DNA of 64,000 nt from Anoxybacterium sp963668245 (lineage in GTDB: Bacteria; Bacillota; Clostridia; Peptostreptococcales; Anaerovoracaceae): assembly GCA_963668245.2 (NCBI GenBank), contig OY764195.2:2728001-2792000 (forward strand), given 5' to 3'. The stretch's first letter is position 1; each line of letters begins with the position of its first letter. Both the position numbers and the translations under genes were made by a program. The notes beneath the pieces are model-generated. The model worked only from the letters and a program-made list of their open reading frames with translations. It was not told where the DNA came from and did no database searches. Of this stretch, positions 33,386 through 41,288 are shown in pieces.

Positions 33386-34125
33386 AACGCTTCCCCCGCT
33401 TCCATTGATTCTAACCAAGTTCTCACTTCATGACAAATATGATAATATTCTGGCTTTGACCGAATATCATCATCTCCAAAATAGGGGTTTTGTATCACCT
33501 TCCGTATGCCAGCACGCTTCATTACAACAATTGTTTGCCCAAGAAAAACAGCCTCTTCTATACTATGAGTGACCATAATCAGGGTAGATAGCTGCTTTTT
33601 ATACAACTTCAAAATTAAATTCTGTATATTTTCTCGATTGATTGCATCTAGTGAGGAAGAAGCTTCATCTAAAAGCAACACATCTGGTTCCAACACGAGT
33701 GTCCGCGCAATTGCAAACCGTTGCTTCTGACCGCCAGAAAGCTGAGAGGGGTATTTGAATTGATGATCGGTTAGTCCCAGCTCAGATATGATTTCATTCA
33801 CTTTTTCCTGGATGACTCCCTTGCTCAATCTCCTTGCTTTTAGACCAAGTGCAACATTTTCCCATCCTGTTTTCCAAGGAAGCAACCCTGAGTTTTGAAG
33901 GATTACACCAGTATTCTTGCGAACAGTCAGAATTTCCTCTCCATCAATCAAAACACTACCCGTGGAAGGTTCAATAAGCCCTGCTACAGCATATAGCAGG
34001 GTTGTCTTTCCACATCCAGAAGGGCCAATAATTGCAACTGTGGTGTCTCGTGAGATTTCTAGATTAATTTTATCTATAGCGGTTTCGCTGCCATAGGAAA
34101 CACTTAAATTATTTAGATTTATCAT
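33382..34125 (-). CDS. ABC importer ATP-binding protein (SsuB/TauB type)
   Basis: 247 residues. Walker A GPSGCGKTT near residue 34, Q-loop ILQNSGLLPWKTGWENV, signature LSGGQKQR near 130, Walker B VLLLDEASSSLD near 150 and the switch His in MVTHSIEEAVFLG are all intact. It drives the permease encoded downstream. Its ATG overlaps the stop of the binding-protein gene by four bases (ATGA). Function as an importer ATPase is certain; the substrate depends on the binding protein. Confidence 0.92.
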   Translation of the reverse strand: MINLNNLSVSYGSETAIDKINLEISRDTTVAIIGPSGCGKTTLLYAVAGLIEPSTGSVLIDGEEILTVRKNTGVILQNSGLLPWKTGWENVALGLKARRLSKGVIQEKVNEIISELGLTDHQFKYPSQLSGGQKQRFAIARTLVLEPDVLLLDEASSSLDAINRENIQNLILKLYKKQLSTLIMVTHSIEEAVFLGQTIVVMKRAGIRKVIQNPYFGDDDIRSKPEYYHICHEVRTWLESMEAGEAL

Positions 34126-35042
34126 TGTTCAACATACTCTCGATCAATTAAATCTTCCACTGTAACGTCTATGTTTTTTTGCATTACATCAGAGGTCCAT
34201 AGGATGATGCTTTCGATATATGCATCACTAGGCAGTGATGTATTTGTATACTTTGGCAGAATAATTTGATCCTTTATTTCTGGTTTTAAGCCTGGTATTT
34301 TCTCCATTAAAATATCTCTGGCCAAATCTGGGTTTTCTTCCAAATCTACTACCGCCTTATTATATGCCTGATGAAATAATCCAATAGCATCTTTTTTCTT
34401 CGTAAGTGCTGCCTCAGTAAAAACCATTACATCAGGACATTCTCCGTCAGCTGTTTCAATCAATGTCTTTGACAATCCAGAAAGCTCTCCCATGGAGGCC
34501 AATGGCTCCGGGAAAATCCCCATATCTACCTGTCTATTTTGTAGTGCTGCTAGTCTCGCTGGAATATCATTAATATACACCTTTTCCACACGAAAACGGT
34601 TTCCCAAGTATTCATCTGTCAAAAAATTTGTCACACTAACTTCCATTAAAACTGCTTTGATATCTGTTTTGTCCTTCGCATTTTTGTTAGATAAAACTGG
34701 AAACACACCGTTTGTCATGGTCGTTATTTTTAGAGGGAACCCCCCATCTACGTTTAGTGCTACTGCAACCAAATCAGACATCGCTCCGTCTATACTATTG
34801 GTTTGAAGCGCACTTTGTCGGTCCTGTGGATTATTAAATAATTGCAATTCCACATCCAGTCCCAATTCTTCAAAGTATCCATTTTTTTCGGCTAATAAAA
34901 AGGGGGCAGAATCTACCGCGGGCATCAGCCCTACTTTCAGTGATAAAAGATGCGTATCCTCTTCACTTGGTCCACAACTCACCAGTACAAGGCTCACGAT
35001 GGTCAAAACTATGATCAATATCGTCATTTTTCTTTTCTTCAT
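34122..35042 (-). CDS. Substrate-binding lipoprotein of the ABC importer (NMT1/SsuA-like)
   Basis: 306 residues beginning with a lipoprotein signal: MKKRK, a hydrophobic run and the lipobox LVSC, so Cys22 or close to it is the lipidated residue. The mature part has the NMT1/SsuA fold pattern: LKVGLMPAVDSAPFLLAEKNGYFEELGLDVELQLF, then QTNSIDGAMSDLVAVAL and RLAALQNRQVDMGIFPEPLAS. Proteins of this type bind sulfonates, nitrate, thiamine precursors or similar small molecules at the outer face of the membrane. AGGAGG is 10 nt before the ATG. A sigma-A promoter lies just upstream. No TPP, SAM or other riboswitch was recognised in the leader, so the substrate stays open. Confidence 0.85.
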   Translation of the reverse strand: MKKRKMTILIIVLTIVSLVLVSCGPSEEDTHLLSLKVGLMPAVDSAPFLLAEKNGYFEELGLDVELQLFNNPQDRQSALQTNSIDGAMSDLVAVALNVDGGFPLKITTMTNGVFPVLSNKNAKDKTDIKAVLMEVSVTNFLTDEYLGNRFRVEKVYINDIPARLAALQNRQVDMGIFPEPLASMGELSGLSKTLIETADGECPDVMVFTEAALTKKKDAIGLFHQAYNKAVVDLEENPDLARDILMEKIPGLKPEIKDQIILPKYTNTSLPSDAYIESIILWTSDVMQKNIDVTVEDLIDREYVEQ

Positions 35043-35102
35043 AAACAGTTTTTCCTCCTACACATTCAGTACAATGTCCTGTAATAAAATGTTATTCCTT
35101 TA

Positions 35103-35130
35103 AGGATACCCCAAAATATGAAGTTGTCAA
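35103..35130 (-). promoter_or_regulatory. Sigma-A promoter of the ABC importer operon
   Basis: TTGACA (-35) and TATCCT (-10) with a 16-nt spacer on the minus strand, in the gap between the RelA/SpoT gene and the lipoprotein gene. Confidence 0.6.
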
Positions 35131-35151
35131 CAGGATGGCAAAATATCTATA

Positions 35152-36141
35152 TTAATCAATCCTATCATTTTGAAGCTTTGAAAGATGCTCATATGGTAAA
35201 ATCAATCTTCCTCGATACAGTCCACAACCATCATTAATCAAAGAATTATCTGTAGCAGCAAACATATTCACATCCAGTTTTGACAGGTCGAGTTGTTGAA
35301 GCAGGTTCCCTCGCTCATATGCATCATCAAAATAGAGGTTTTCCCCTTTTGGAATCGCATCTCGTTTCATGCGCTCTGCTTCCTGTCGTTTTTCATAACC
35401 CAAGTGATTTGCTGGACCGATTTCAGCAAAATCATCCATTGATTTTGTTCGAAGCTGCACCTCTACATAACAACGCGCAATGTTATCATAGAAGGTAATA
35501 TGAAGCGATTGGTATCCAGTAGCTCCAGGATTTTCTACATAGTCTCTATAGTACGTTCGAATATCCTCCCGCAGTAAAGGAGATTTATTCTTTCCCACAT
35601 AAGCGGATAATTCTGCTGTAAATCCACGTTCTTCTAAAAAATCAAGCAGCTTATTGGCAATGTCATATAAGTATTTCTTTTCCTCATCCTCATATATCTC
35701 ATCTTCTTTTAAGTTGCACTTTGGCAAAGAGATTACAATTCGATAAGCAATCAAATCCCGAAAACAATTCAAGTAGTTTTTTAGCTCGGGCAAGGAAGGA
35801 TACCCTCCATTTTTGATATAATAGTCATAGATATACCCTACGATATATCCATTAAACTTCGCCTCTGATCGTATCAGTGATTTAATTCTGCCTTTAAAGG
35901 TAAATGCTAAAAAGGGATATTCATTTGCCATCAGCTTATAAAATTCTCTGATTCTTTGGGACTGGGAAGTCAAGAATTCGTTGTGCTGTAGGAGCTCCGC
36001 AATCTGAAGCAAAAAATTGCAATGCAATAAATCTATCTGATTATGAGACTCAATGGCAGACTGTCTTAAATCTTCTGCATATCGTTGCAGTATTTTTAAA
36101 ACGGTATCCCCGGCATACAAATAATCATTGATTGTTTTCAT
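35152..36141 (-). CDS. RelA/SpoT-type (p)ppGpp synthetase with N-terminal helical extension
   Basis: 329 residues. The synthetase core, about 85-265, shows FKGRIKSLIRSEAKFNGYI, NCFRDLIAYRIVI, NPGATGYQSLHITFYD and CYVEVQLRTKSMDDFAE, which cover the ATP-binding, Asp, G-loop and catalytic E-x-Q-x-R-T motifs. There is no HD hydrolase domain and no TGS/ACT tail, so it is a small synthetase-like protein, but the extra 80 residues at the front and 60 at the back set it apart from RelQ and RelP. It starts 2 nt after the stop of an RseC-family gene and has only a weak ribosome binding site, which implies coupling to it. Stress signalling is likely; the trigger is unknown. Confidence 0.85.
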   Translation of the reverse strand: MKTINDYLYAGDTVLKILQRYAEDLRQSAIESHNQIDLLHCNFLLQIAELLQHNEFLTSQSQRIREFYKLMANEYPFLAFTFKGRIKSLIRSEAKFNGYIVGYIYDYYIKNGGYPSLPELKNYLNCFRDLIAYRIVISLPKCNLKEDEIYEDEEKKYLYDIANKLLDFLEERGFTAELSAYVGKNKSPLLREDIRTYYRDYVENPGATGYQSLHITFYDNIARCYVEVQLRTKSMDDFAEIGPANHLGYEKRQEAERMKRDAIPKGENLYFDDAYERGNLLQQLDLSKLDVNMFAATDNSLINDGCGLYRGRLILPYEHLSKLQNDRID

Positions 36142-36143
36142 TG

Positions 36144-36566
36144 CTACATCACTCGCAGCATCTTAAACATTTGCTCCTGCTTTTTACCTTTTCGTTTTTG
36201 ATAAAAACTAGTCCCAGCAAAAGTCAATGCCATAAATACTAGTCCAACAGCCAAAGATACAAGATCATTGCTCTCATAGTTCATTTTCGCCATTACGCCA
36301 TATGTAATTATAACCCCAATTAGTAGTGCAACAATTGGTAAAATATAGACCAGAAATGCCGCTCCAAGGATTTCTTTCGTCTCAGATTCAATTTCTACCC
36401 GGTCGCCGATTTGGGCATAAAGGGTATTCTCTATATCAATTTCCATTTTAGAAATCTCGCAATGCCCACTACAACTGCCACAATTTTCACCACAGGATGA
36501 GCTTCTAGGCACGCTTATTGTTACTCTATCTTCATTTACATCAATCACTACGCCATATTGCTTCAT
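36144..36566 (-). CDS. RseC/MucC-family membrane protein, copy 2 (intact)
   Basis: 140 residues from the ATG with AAAGGAG 9 nt upstream; an ATG three codons earlier is also in frame. It is a close paralogue of the copy 6 kb to the left, sharing the SVPRSSSCGENCGSCSGHCE cysteine motif and most of the next 50 residues. Two membrane helices follow (AAFLVYILPIVALLIGVII, LAVGLVFMALTFAG). It is cotranscribed and probably translationally coupled with a (p)ppGpp synthetase gene. RseC proteins are linked to SoxR reduction and envelope redox stress in Gram-negatives; in Clostridia the role is less clear and may relate to Rnf-type electron transport. Confidence 0.85.
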   Translation of the reverse strand: MKQYGVVIDVNEDRVTISVPRSSSCGENCGSCSGHCEISKMEIDIENTLYAQIGDRVEIESETKEILGAAFLVYILPIVALLIGVIITYGVMAKMNYESNDLVSLAVGLVFMALTFAGTSFYQKRKGKKQEQMFKMLRVM

Positions 36567-36612
36567 ATCATCCATCTCCTTTCAAAAGACACTTTTCATA
36601 CATAAAAATATT

Positions 36613-36643
36613 ATACCACGACCTATAAAATAGGTCGTGGTAT
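36613..36643. terminator. Bidirectional-looking terminator
   Basis: Perfect 14-bp stem, ATACCACGACCTAT with its complement around a 3-nt loop, with AT-rich flanks. It ends the leftward infC-hemolysin III transcript. Confidence 0.8.
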
Positions 36644-36744
36644 TTTAATAAGAACCTTATATTAAATCACTTTGATAGATAACTACTTACAAGATCTCGC
36701 AAGATGAGTTTGAAGCACTTGACAAACGGTTCACTAAATAGATC

Positions 36745-37398
36745 TCAACCACTGATAACATAGAGCAATAGAAAGAAATAATGGAAAACACTTCCGCTTA
36801 AAACAAAGAAATGCCATACTCCATGCATATAAAGGGGTTTTTTTGCTCTATAAAATATAACGCCAATTGAGTAGCAAAGGCCTCCAATCAGTAAAAGAAC
36901 AAACCCTTTAAACGAAACGTAATGAAGCAATGGTTTTATTACAAATACAATCGACCATCCCATAAGTAAATATAGTATTAGAGAAATCCTGCTCCAACGG
37001 ATTACACTTATGGCGTTCGCAACTATCCCTAAAATTGCAAGGAATATATTAACCGATAGAACGATCCACCCCAGCTTTCCGCCAAGTAAAGAAAGACATA
37101 TAGGGGCGTAGCTTCCAACTATTAGAACGAAAATAGAGCAATGGTCAAACTTCTGAAAAATCTTTTTTGTATGATATCTGTGAAAGGAATGATATAGTGT
37201 AGACATCGTATACAGAAAAATCAGGCTAAAACCATAAATGGAAGCGCTGACAATATTGATTGTTTCTGTGCTTTGAACGGATTTAACAATCAAAACGACA
37301 GTTCCCGCTATTGCTAACAACACTCCGATGCCATGGGTTATTGCATTTAGAATTTCCTCAGTTTTCCCTTGATTATTAAAGTTTTCTACGTTTGTCAT
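36745..37398 (-). CDS. Hemolysin III (PAQR) family membrane protein
   Basis: 217 residues with seven hydrophobic segments. EEILNAITHGIGVLLAIAG at the start, STLYHSFHRYHTKKIFQKFDHCSIFVLIVGSYAPI in the middle and YMHGVWHFFVLSGSVFHYFFLL at the end contain the conserved Ser, Asp and His residues of PAQR/HlyIII proteins, which form a metal-dependent hydrolase-like site in the membrane. Despite the name, most bacterial members are not toxins and have roles in membrane or fatty-acid homeostasis. The gene lies 14 nt after the IF-3 gene and shares its terminator. Confidence 0.88.
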   Translation of the reverse strand: MTNVENFNNQGKTEEILNAITHGIGVLLAIAGTVVLIVKSVQSTETINIVSASIYGFSLIFLYTMSTLYHSFHRYHTKKIFQKFDHCSIFVLIVGSYAPICLSLLGGKLGWIVLSVNIFLAILGIVANAISVIRWSRISLILYLLMGWSIVFVIKPLLHYVSFKGFVLLLIGGLCYSIGVIFYRAKKPLYMHGVWHFFVLSGSVFHYFFLLLYVISG

Positions 37399-37412
37399 AA
37401 TGAATTACCTTT

Positions 37413-37943
37413 TTAGGAATCTTTATGGGCTTTCGGGTTTATAATCATTATCATGATTCTACCTTCAAGAGATGGGGTCTTTTCAATCACACCGACTTCT
37501 TTTATCGAATCCGCAAACATTGAAAGTATTTTGTAACCTTCCTCTGTATATTTTTGCTGTCTTCCCTTAAAACGAATACTCGCTTTAACTTTATTTCCTT
37601 CTGATAAAAACTTATACGCGTTTTTGCTTTTAACCTCCAGGTCGTGCTCTTCTATTTTTGCAGATAACCTTATTTCCTTTAGAGTAACAACCTTTTGATT
37701 TTTCTTTTCTTCTTTTTCTTTTTTAGCCTTTTCATACATAGTTTTATTGTAGTCAGCTATTTTGCATACAGGCGGCACTGCATTCGGAGAGATTTCCACC
37801 AAGTCCAAATCCTTTTGGGATGCCAATTCCAACGCCTCTGAAACTGGGACTATTCCCAGCATTATTCCGTCTGCATCAATCAGTCTGATTTCTTTTGCAT
37901 TGATTTCATTGTTAATGAAAAATTTATTTTTTCTGTTACTAAT
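37413..37943 (-). CDS. infC: Divergent translation initiation factor IF-3, probable ATT start
   Basis: About 176 residues. Both IF-3 domains are present: INNEINAKEIRLIDADG, LDLVEISPNAVPPVCKIADYNK in the first; VTLKEIRLSAKIEEHDLEVKSKNAYKFLSEGNKVKASIRFKGR in the second. Two usually conserved spots differ: DYGKxxFEQ reads DYNKTMYEK, and the segment after FKGR reads QQKYTEEG rather than the xxTHxExG pattern. The start is best placed at the second of two ATT codons, 6 nt after GAGGTG, as in other infC genes whose ATT start underlies autoregulation. The rpmI and rplT genes that normally follow are missing; a hemolysin III gene follows instead. Probably a second, specialised IF-3. Confidence 0.85.
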   Translation of the reverse strand: MSNRKNKFFINNEINAKEIRLIDADGIMLGIVPVSEALELASQKDLDLVEISPNAVPPVCKIADYNKTMYEKAKKEKEEKKNQKVVTLKEIRLSAKIEEHDLEVKSKNAYKFLSEGNKVKASIRFKGRQQKYTEEGYKILSMFADSIKEVGVIEKTPSLEGRIMIMIINPKAHKDS

Positions 37944-37975
37944 AATACACACCTCACGATTTAATCATTTGTAAA

Positions 37976-38005
37976 AATAAAAGTGGATTATTTAATCCAC
38001 TTTTA
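37976..38005 (-). terminator. Hairpin between the zinc-ribbon and IF-3 genes (terminator or attenuator)
   Basis: AAAAGTGGATTA and its perfect 12-bp complement almost without loop, followed on the minus strand by TTTTATTTTTAC. It could let part of the transcription through to infC. Confidence 0.7.
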
Positions 38006-38030
38006 TTGCTTGAAATAAGAATCAATATTA

Positions 38031-38204
38031 TTACCTATTACCATTGTTTCTGTTATTTCTAAGTTGCTGTTTTTTTGCAGCTCTACAGTCAGGACATCTT
38101 TGCGGTTCGTTTTCGAAGCCCTTCTCTTTGTAAAACATCTGCTCATTTTCACTAAAAACGAACTCCGTCCCGCAATCTTTACAGGCAATTGTTTTGTCAG
38201 CCAT
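38031..38204 (-). CDS. Small zinc-ribbon protein (zf-trcl-like), 57 residues
   Basis: Read by hand in a frame that is hidden by a longer spurious one. It begins MADKTIACKDCGTEFVF and continues with GFENEPQRCPDCRAAKKQQ, ending in an Asn/Arg-rich tail. The two CxxC pairs, about 26 residues apart, should bind one zinc ion, and the pattern matches the probable zinc-ribbon family common in Clostridia. GGAGG is 8 nt before the ATG. The leader contains a 13-bp inverted repeat whose inner arm runs into the ribosome binding site. The next gene is a divergent IF-3 behind a hairpin, so a role near RNA or ribosomes is plausible but is inference. Confidence 0.85.
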   Translation of the reverse strand: MADKTIACKDCGTEFVFSENEQMFYKEKGFENEPQRCPDCRAAKKQQLRNNRNNGNR

Positions 38205-38216
38205 AACACTAACCTC

Positions 38217-38272
38217 CTTTGATTTATTTGGGATTTCAAAATCAGAGACATCTCACTTGAAATAAATCAAAG
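38217..38272 (-). promoter_or_regulatory. Leader stem-loop that can cover the zinc-ribbon gene's ribosome binding site
   Basis: CTTTGATTTATTT and its perfect 13-bp complement, 30 nt apart. On the mRNA the 3' arm ends in CAAAG, the first bases of AAAGGAGG. The stem is AU-rich, so it would melt easily. A short inner hairpin (GATTT/AAATC) sits in the loop. Confidence 0.5.
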
Positions 38273-38518
38273 AATTGCTGTCAAAAATAAATTAACCCAT
38301 AACCAATAAAATATTTATCAGTTATTACATTGTATCATAATATTTTCAATTAATCAATGATTCATTCGAAATTGTTTCTGATATTTTAAATAATTATCGA
38401 ATAAATTAATGCAGCAATGTACTCTAGTTGACCTCTTAATGGTTGAGGCAGAAGTCAGAAAAATTATTTATATTACCAAGACAATCGAAGGATGCGACGA
38501 AAGAAATAATCTTAGACA
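38273..38518. other. Gene-free AT-rich spacer
   Basis: Roughly 250 bases between the zinc-ribbon leader and the next terminator. It probably holds the zinc-ribbon promoter, but I could not pick out a clear -35/-10 pair. A 62-codon plus-strand frame here lacks a ribosome binding site. Confidence 0.4.
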
Positions 38519-38547
38519 AAAAAAATGCCTTGGATTTCTCCAAGGAT
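38519..38547 (-). terminator. Terminator after the 73-residue hypothetical gene
   Basis: CCTTGGA and TCCAAGG around a 4-nt loop, then seven T on the minus strand. Confidence 0.85.
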
Positions 38548-38682
38548 TCCCAATTTATCTTAAAATGCTCAAATCAACTGTAAACATTCATCAATGACTT
38601 CTATTGTGAGTATAAATTCATTCGTCTGCTTTTCTATCATTTACGACCTCTCTTTCTATCCAGTATTTCCTTTTCTGTTCGC

Positions 38683-38904
38683 TCAAATATTATTCTCTGT
38701 ATTGTTCTTGTTCCTTCCTGCTTTTTCTTCGAAAATGCACAATATACCATCATATATTACATTAGGCAATTCTTCGTCGGATAGCGGTTTACGGCACCCA
38801 ATACCGAGTTTTTTATCTAATATTTTATCAATACAGATCAAAGCTTTTCGTTGATCAAACCCAAAACCAGTAATTTCATTTAGTAAATTAAGTGCTGTTC
38901 TCAT
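38683..38904 (-). CDS. Small hypothetical protein
   Basis: 73 residues from the ATG that has GGAGG 10 nt upstream, with a strong terminator about 140 bases downstream and another directly upstream, so it is a stand-alone gene. The sequence (MRTALNLLNEITGFGFDQRKALICIDKILDKKLG, then LSDEELPNVIYDGIL) looks soluble, helical and acidic in the middle, with no membrane segment or cysteine motif. I do not recognise the family. Confidence 0.6.
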   Translation of the reverse strand: MRTALNLLNEITGFGFDQRKALICIDKILDKKLGIGCRKPLSDEELPNVIYDGILCIFEEKAGRNKNNTENNI

Positions 38905-38933
38905 TTTGCTTTCGCCTCCAATCACCGGTTATA

Positions 38934-38965
38934 AATAAAAAAACTCCTGTAAAAATTACAAGAGT
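38934..38965 (-). terminator. Terminator upstream of the small hypothetical gene
   Basis: ACTCTTGTAA/TTACAGGAGT stem with one mismatch, followed by seven T and ATTT on the minus strand. Confidence 0.7.
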
Positions 38966-39047
38966 AAACAATATCTTTATTTTCCATTAAATAACACATG
39001 CAATGAGTTACTTGCTTTTGTAATAAAGTAAGTATATCACAGTGCAA

Positions 39048-39090
39048 ATAAAAAAGCAACCGTTTACTTGGTCCACCTCGGCGTTGCTGT
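39048..39090 (-). terminator. Possible terminator after the glycosyltransferase-like gene
   Basis: AGCAAC and GTTGCT arms around a loop of about 22 nt, then TTTTTTATTT on the minus strand. The stem is short. Confidence 0.5.
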
Positions 39091-39210
39091 TCACAGACTA
39101 ACCCATTTCAAAAATTTAGCGATACATTATAGCGAAGAGCATCCCTTGGCGAGCAGATATAAATTTCCATTTATTATTTATAATCGCCTAAGGAATGATT
39201 GCTATGTTAA

Positions 39211-40455
39211 TTATTTTTCAGCAAGAAATTCCATTATTTTTGACCATATTCGTTGTGTTTCAACAAATTCACCGTAGTGTTTTTTTACATTTTTATGATA
39301 CTTCTCCATTTCGGCAGCAATTTTAATGAAATCTGGTTCATTAAAATAAGTACAGATTTTAGGCAATGTCTTGTAAAGTTGTTCTCGCATCTTTTTTATC
39401 TTTTCCTCATAGCAATCTGGCTGAGTAATGTAGAGTAGTAGTGGTTTGTAACGAATCCAGCCGACGCAGGCTTCATAAAATCGTGTGGTAACATGTTCGT
39501 TATCAGCTTTGATAAACTTCAATCTGATTGGAAGTAAACCTTCTAATAGATTTTTATAAGTAGCGAATCCATCATGGAATGCATAGCATGGTACACGCAA
39601 AACTTTTCGTTCCGTTAGACAGGTGCTTAGAAAGGTATCCTCTCCCCTTGCTCCCGGTGGATTATAAAATGGAAAAATACGCCGAGCGTTTGTGAGATTA
39701 ATGCATAGATTGGCTCCAGAAATAAATTTGGCATGATTTAATTCCTTCACCTCTGTAGCTCCATCTCTTGTCAATACGTTTACATCCGCATAAGTTACCC
39801 CACCATCGTGCATAGTGCTTTTCAAGGCATCCCAACTAATAATCTCGTTGCTGATAGCTTCAATAAAGCCACGAAAATCTGCTTCCTTCAAAATGTTATT
39901 AAACTCCACAAAAGGAACTGGTGATACATATCCACAGTGATATCCGTGGGTTATGTCAGCTTGGGCGATATGTTTAATATGGTTTGACAGTATATCCTGA
40001 CCTCCCCACAGTGCAGTTTTATGTTTATTGGTAACGGCCATGGGGTATTCGTCATCATCTACAAAAACTAAATAATCAATCTTATTTTTTATTGCAAAAT
40101 ACATCAGAGCGTTCCGTTTTCCGGCATACCCTGCCCCAAATATTTTACCTGCCATATTGCTATCAATGACGTTTTCTCCAATCAGGTAATTAATTTCTTC
40201 TTTGATTGAAGCGCTCCCGATAAACGTACTGCTATCCAGTTGATCCGCCAATTCAGCTGGTACATTGATGTAATCCGTTATTTTGGTTTTGTTATATTTT
40301 AAATCATATGCTACAAAAAGGTTTAAACTGATTTGATTGTTATCTACCAAACCAGATTCCTTCCAGTTGTGAATATTGGTTCTCAGCGCTTTCTGAAAGC
40401 TTTTCCTTCCAGTCGCAAAGCCGATTCCAACGTTTATACCGTCAGTACGATGCAT
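39211..40455 (-). CDS. Putative GT-A-type glycosyltransferase
   Basis: 414 residues, soluble. IDYLVFVDDDEYPMA near residue 128 has the DxD-like acidic cluster that binds a metal and the nucleotide sugar, and GYAGKRNALMYFAIKN before it matches the GxxxARNxG-like stretch ahead of that motif. PPGARGEDTFLSTCLTER near 270 contains the ED pair typical of family-2 acceptor sites. Together these point to a GT-A glycosyltransferase, though I cannot place the family. GGGAG lies 7 nt before the ATG. It is flanked by unrelated genes, with a surface-layer protein gene 1 kb upstream; glycosylation of a surface component is a guess. Confidence 0.65.
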   Translation of the reverse strand: MHRTDGINVGIGFATGRKSFQKALRTNIHNWKESGLVDNNQISLNLFVAYDLKYNKTKITDYINVPAELADQLDSSTFIGSASIKEEINYLIGENVIDSNMAGKIFGAGYAGKRNALMYFAIKNKIDYLVFVDDDEYPMAVTNKHKTALWGGQDILSNHIKHIAQADITHGYHCGYVSPVPFVEFNNILKEADFRGFIEAISNEIISWDALKSTMHDGGVTYADVNVLTRDGATEVKELNHAKFISGANLCINLTNARRIFPFYNPPGARGEDTFLSTCLTERKVLRVPCYAFHDGFATYKNLLEGLLPIRLKFIKADNEHVTTRFYEACVGWIRYKPLLLYITQPDCYEEKIKKMREQLYKTLPKICTYFNEPDFIKIAAEMEKYHKNVKKHYGEFVETQRIWSKIMEFLAEK

Positions 40456-40595
40456 TTTATCACTCCCTTTATAACTATTGCTGCCCTATAAAGCCTTGTT
40501 GGATAGCGTAGTAAAATTGTTCTGCGTTCCTTTGTTCTTTAATGGTGACAATAGCAATTACTGAATGCCATTCTAAGTGAATCAACTTAATAATT

Positions 40596-40922
40596 TTACT
40601 GTTTCTTTGTTTTTTTCTTTGTTGCATTCTTTTTCTCAATTTCTAACTTCAGCTTCTCATTCTCTTTGTTTTCCTGATAAATCCTCTGGTTTTTTTCTTT
40701 TTCACCCTTGATTTGTACCAACTTGGAAAACAGCTCTTGAGCGACTGCTGTTTCTAGATTCGCATCGTATAGTTTTAAATATTTACCAAATACATTTGGA
40801 TATACAAATTGCTTCGTCCCATATTGTTCGGAAAACTGAACGGTTATCCTTTCTTCTGACTGGTTGACAACTTTTCCATCGCCAAATACAATGTGTTTTA
40901 CTTTTTTATTGATTATCTTCAC
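40596..40922 (-). CDS. Small Tudor-like protein with charged coiled-coil tail
   Basis: 108 residues from a GTG with GGAGG 9 nt upstream. The first 50 residues (VKHIVFGDGKVVNQSEERITVQFSEQYGTKQFVYPNVFGKYLKL) resemble the small Tudor/SH3-like barrel at the C-terminus of UvrD/PcrA helicases that binds RNA polymerase. The last 40 are almost all Lys, Glu, Asn and Gln, predicted helical. It stands alone. A nucleic-acid or RNA-polymerase contact is likely from the fold; nothing more specific can be said. Confidence 0.65.
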   Translation of the reverse strand: MKIINKKVKHIVFGDGKVVNQSEERITVQFSEQYGTKQFVYPNVFGKYLKLYDANLETAVAQELFSKLVQIKGEKEKNQRIYQENKENEKLKLEIEKKNATKKKTKKQ

Positions 40923-41225
40923 AGTATACCACCTCCCGATTGTCCAATGAATTCATTCTGCATCTTTGCTCCTCCATTGACATCCAACCTTACAATCTAT
41001 TCAAAAAATAATTACCAATAAAAAATGAGCCCTTTAAAAAGTGACTCATAATTGTTTTATTCGTTTGTATCCTTTCAGCACTCTTCACTAATGAGCACTA
41101 TTGTCATATTAGTATCATATCATAAAATTAGTAAAAGGTCAATTTTCGTAGTCTCTGTGTGCCACAGTATGTATTGTAAAGAGTGTTCTTACTTTCATTC
41201 ACCTTTTGTACAATCCCATAAAAAT
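40923..41225. other. Gene-free spacer
   Basis: AT-rich spacer between the Tudor-like gene and the surface-protein terminator. It should hold the promoter of the Tudor-like gene; nothing else was seen. Confidence 0.4.
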
Positions 41226-41261
41226 GGAGATTTTAGGTCCTTCATATTGCCTAAAATCTCC
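41226..41261 (-). terminator. Terminator of the SLH surface protein
   Basis: GGAGATTTTAGG with a perfect 12-bp complement around a 12-nt loop; ATTTTTAT follows on the minus strand. Confidence 0.8.
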
Positions 41262-41288
41262 GCTTAGATGGTGTTTACAGTTCTTTCA

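Noticed and set aside
35043..35151. TPP or SAM riboswitch before the ABC importer
   Set aside because: The leader is short and shows none of the conserved helices or loops; only a sigma-A promoter was found.
36745..37398. Hemolysin III as a virulence toxin
   Set aside because: The sequence is a normal PAQR membrane protein; most bacterial members have no shown haemolytic role.
38003..38251. 82-codon minus-strand frame over the zinc-ribbon gene
   Set aside because: It has no sensible composition. The adjacent frame has a ribosome binding site, two CxxC pairs and a known family pattern.
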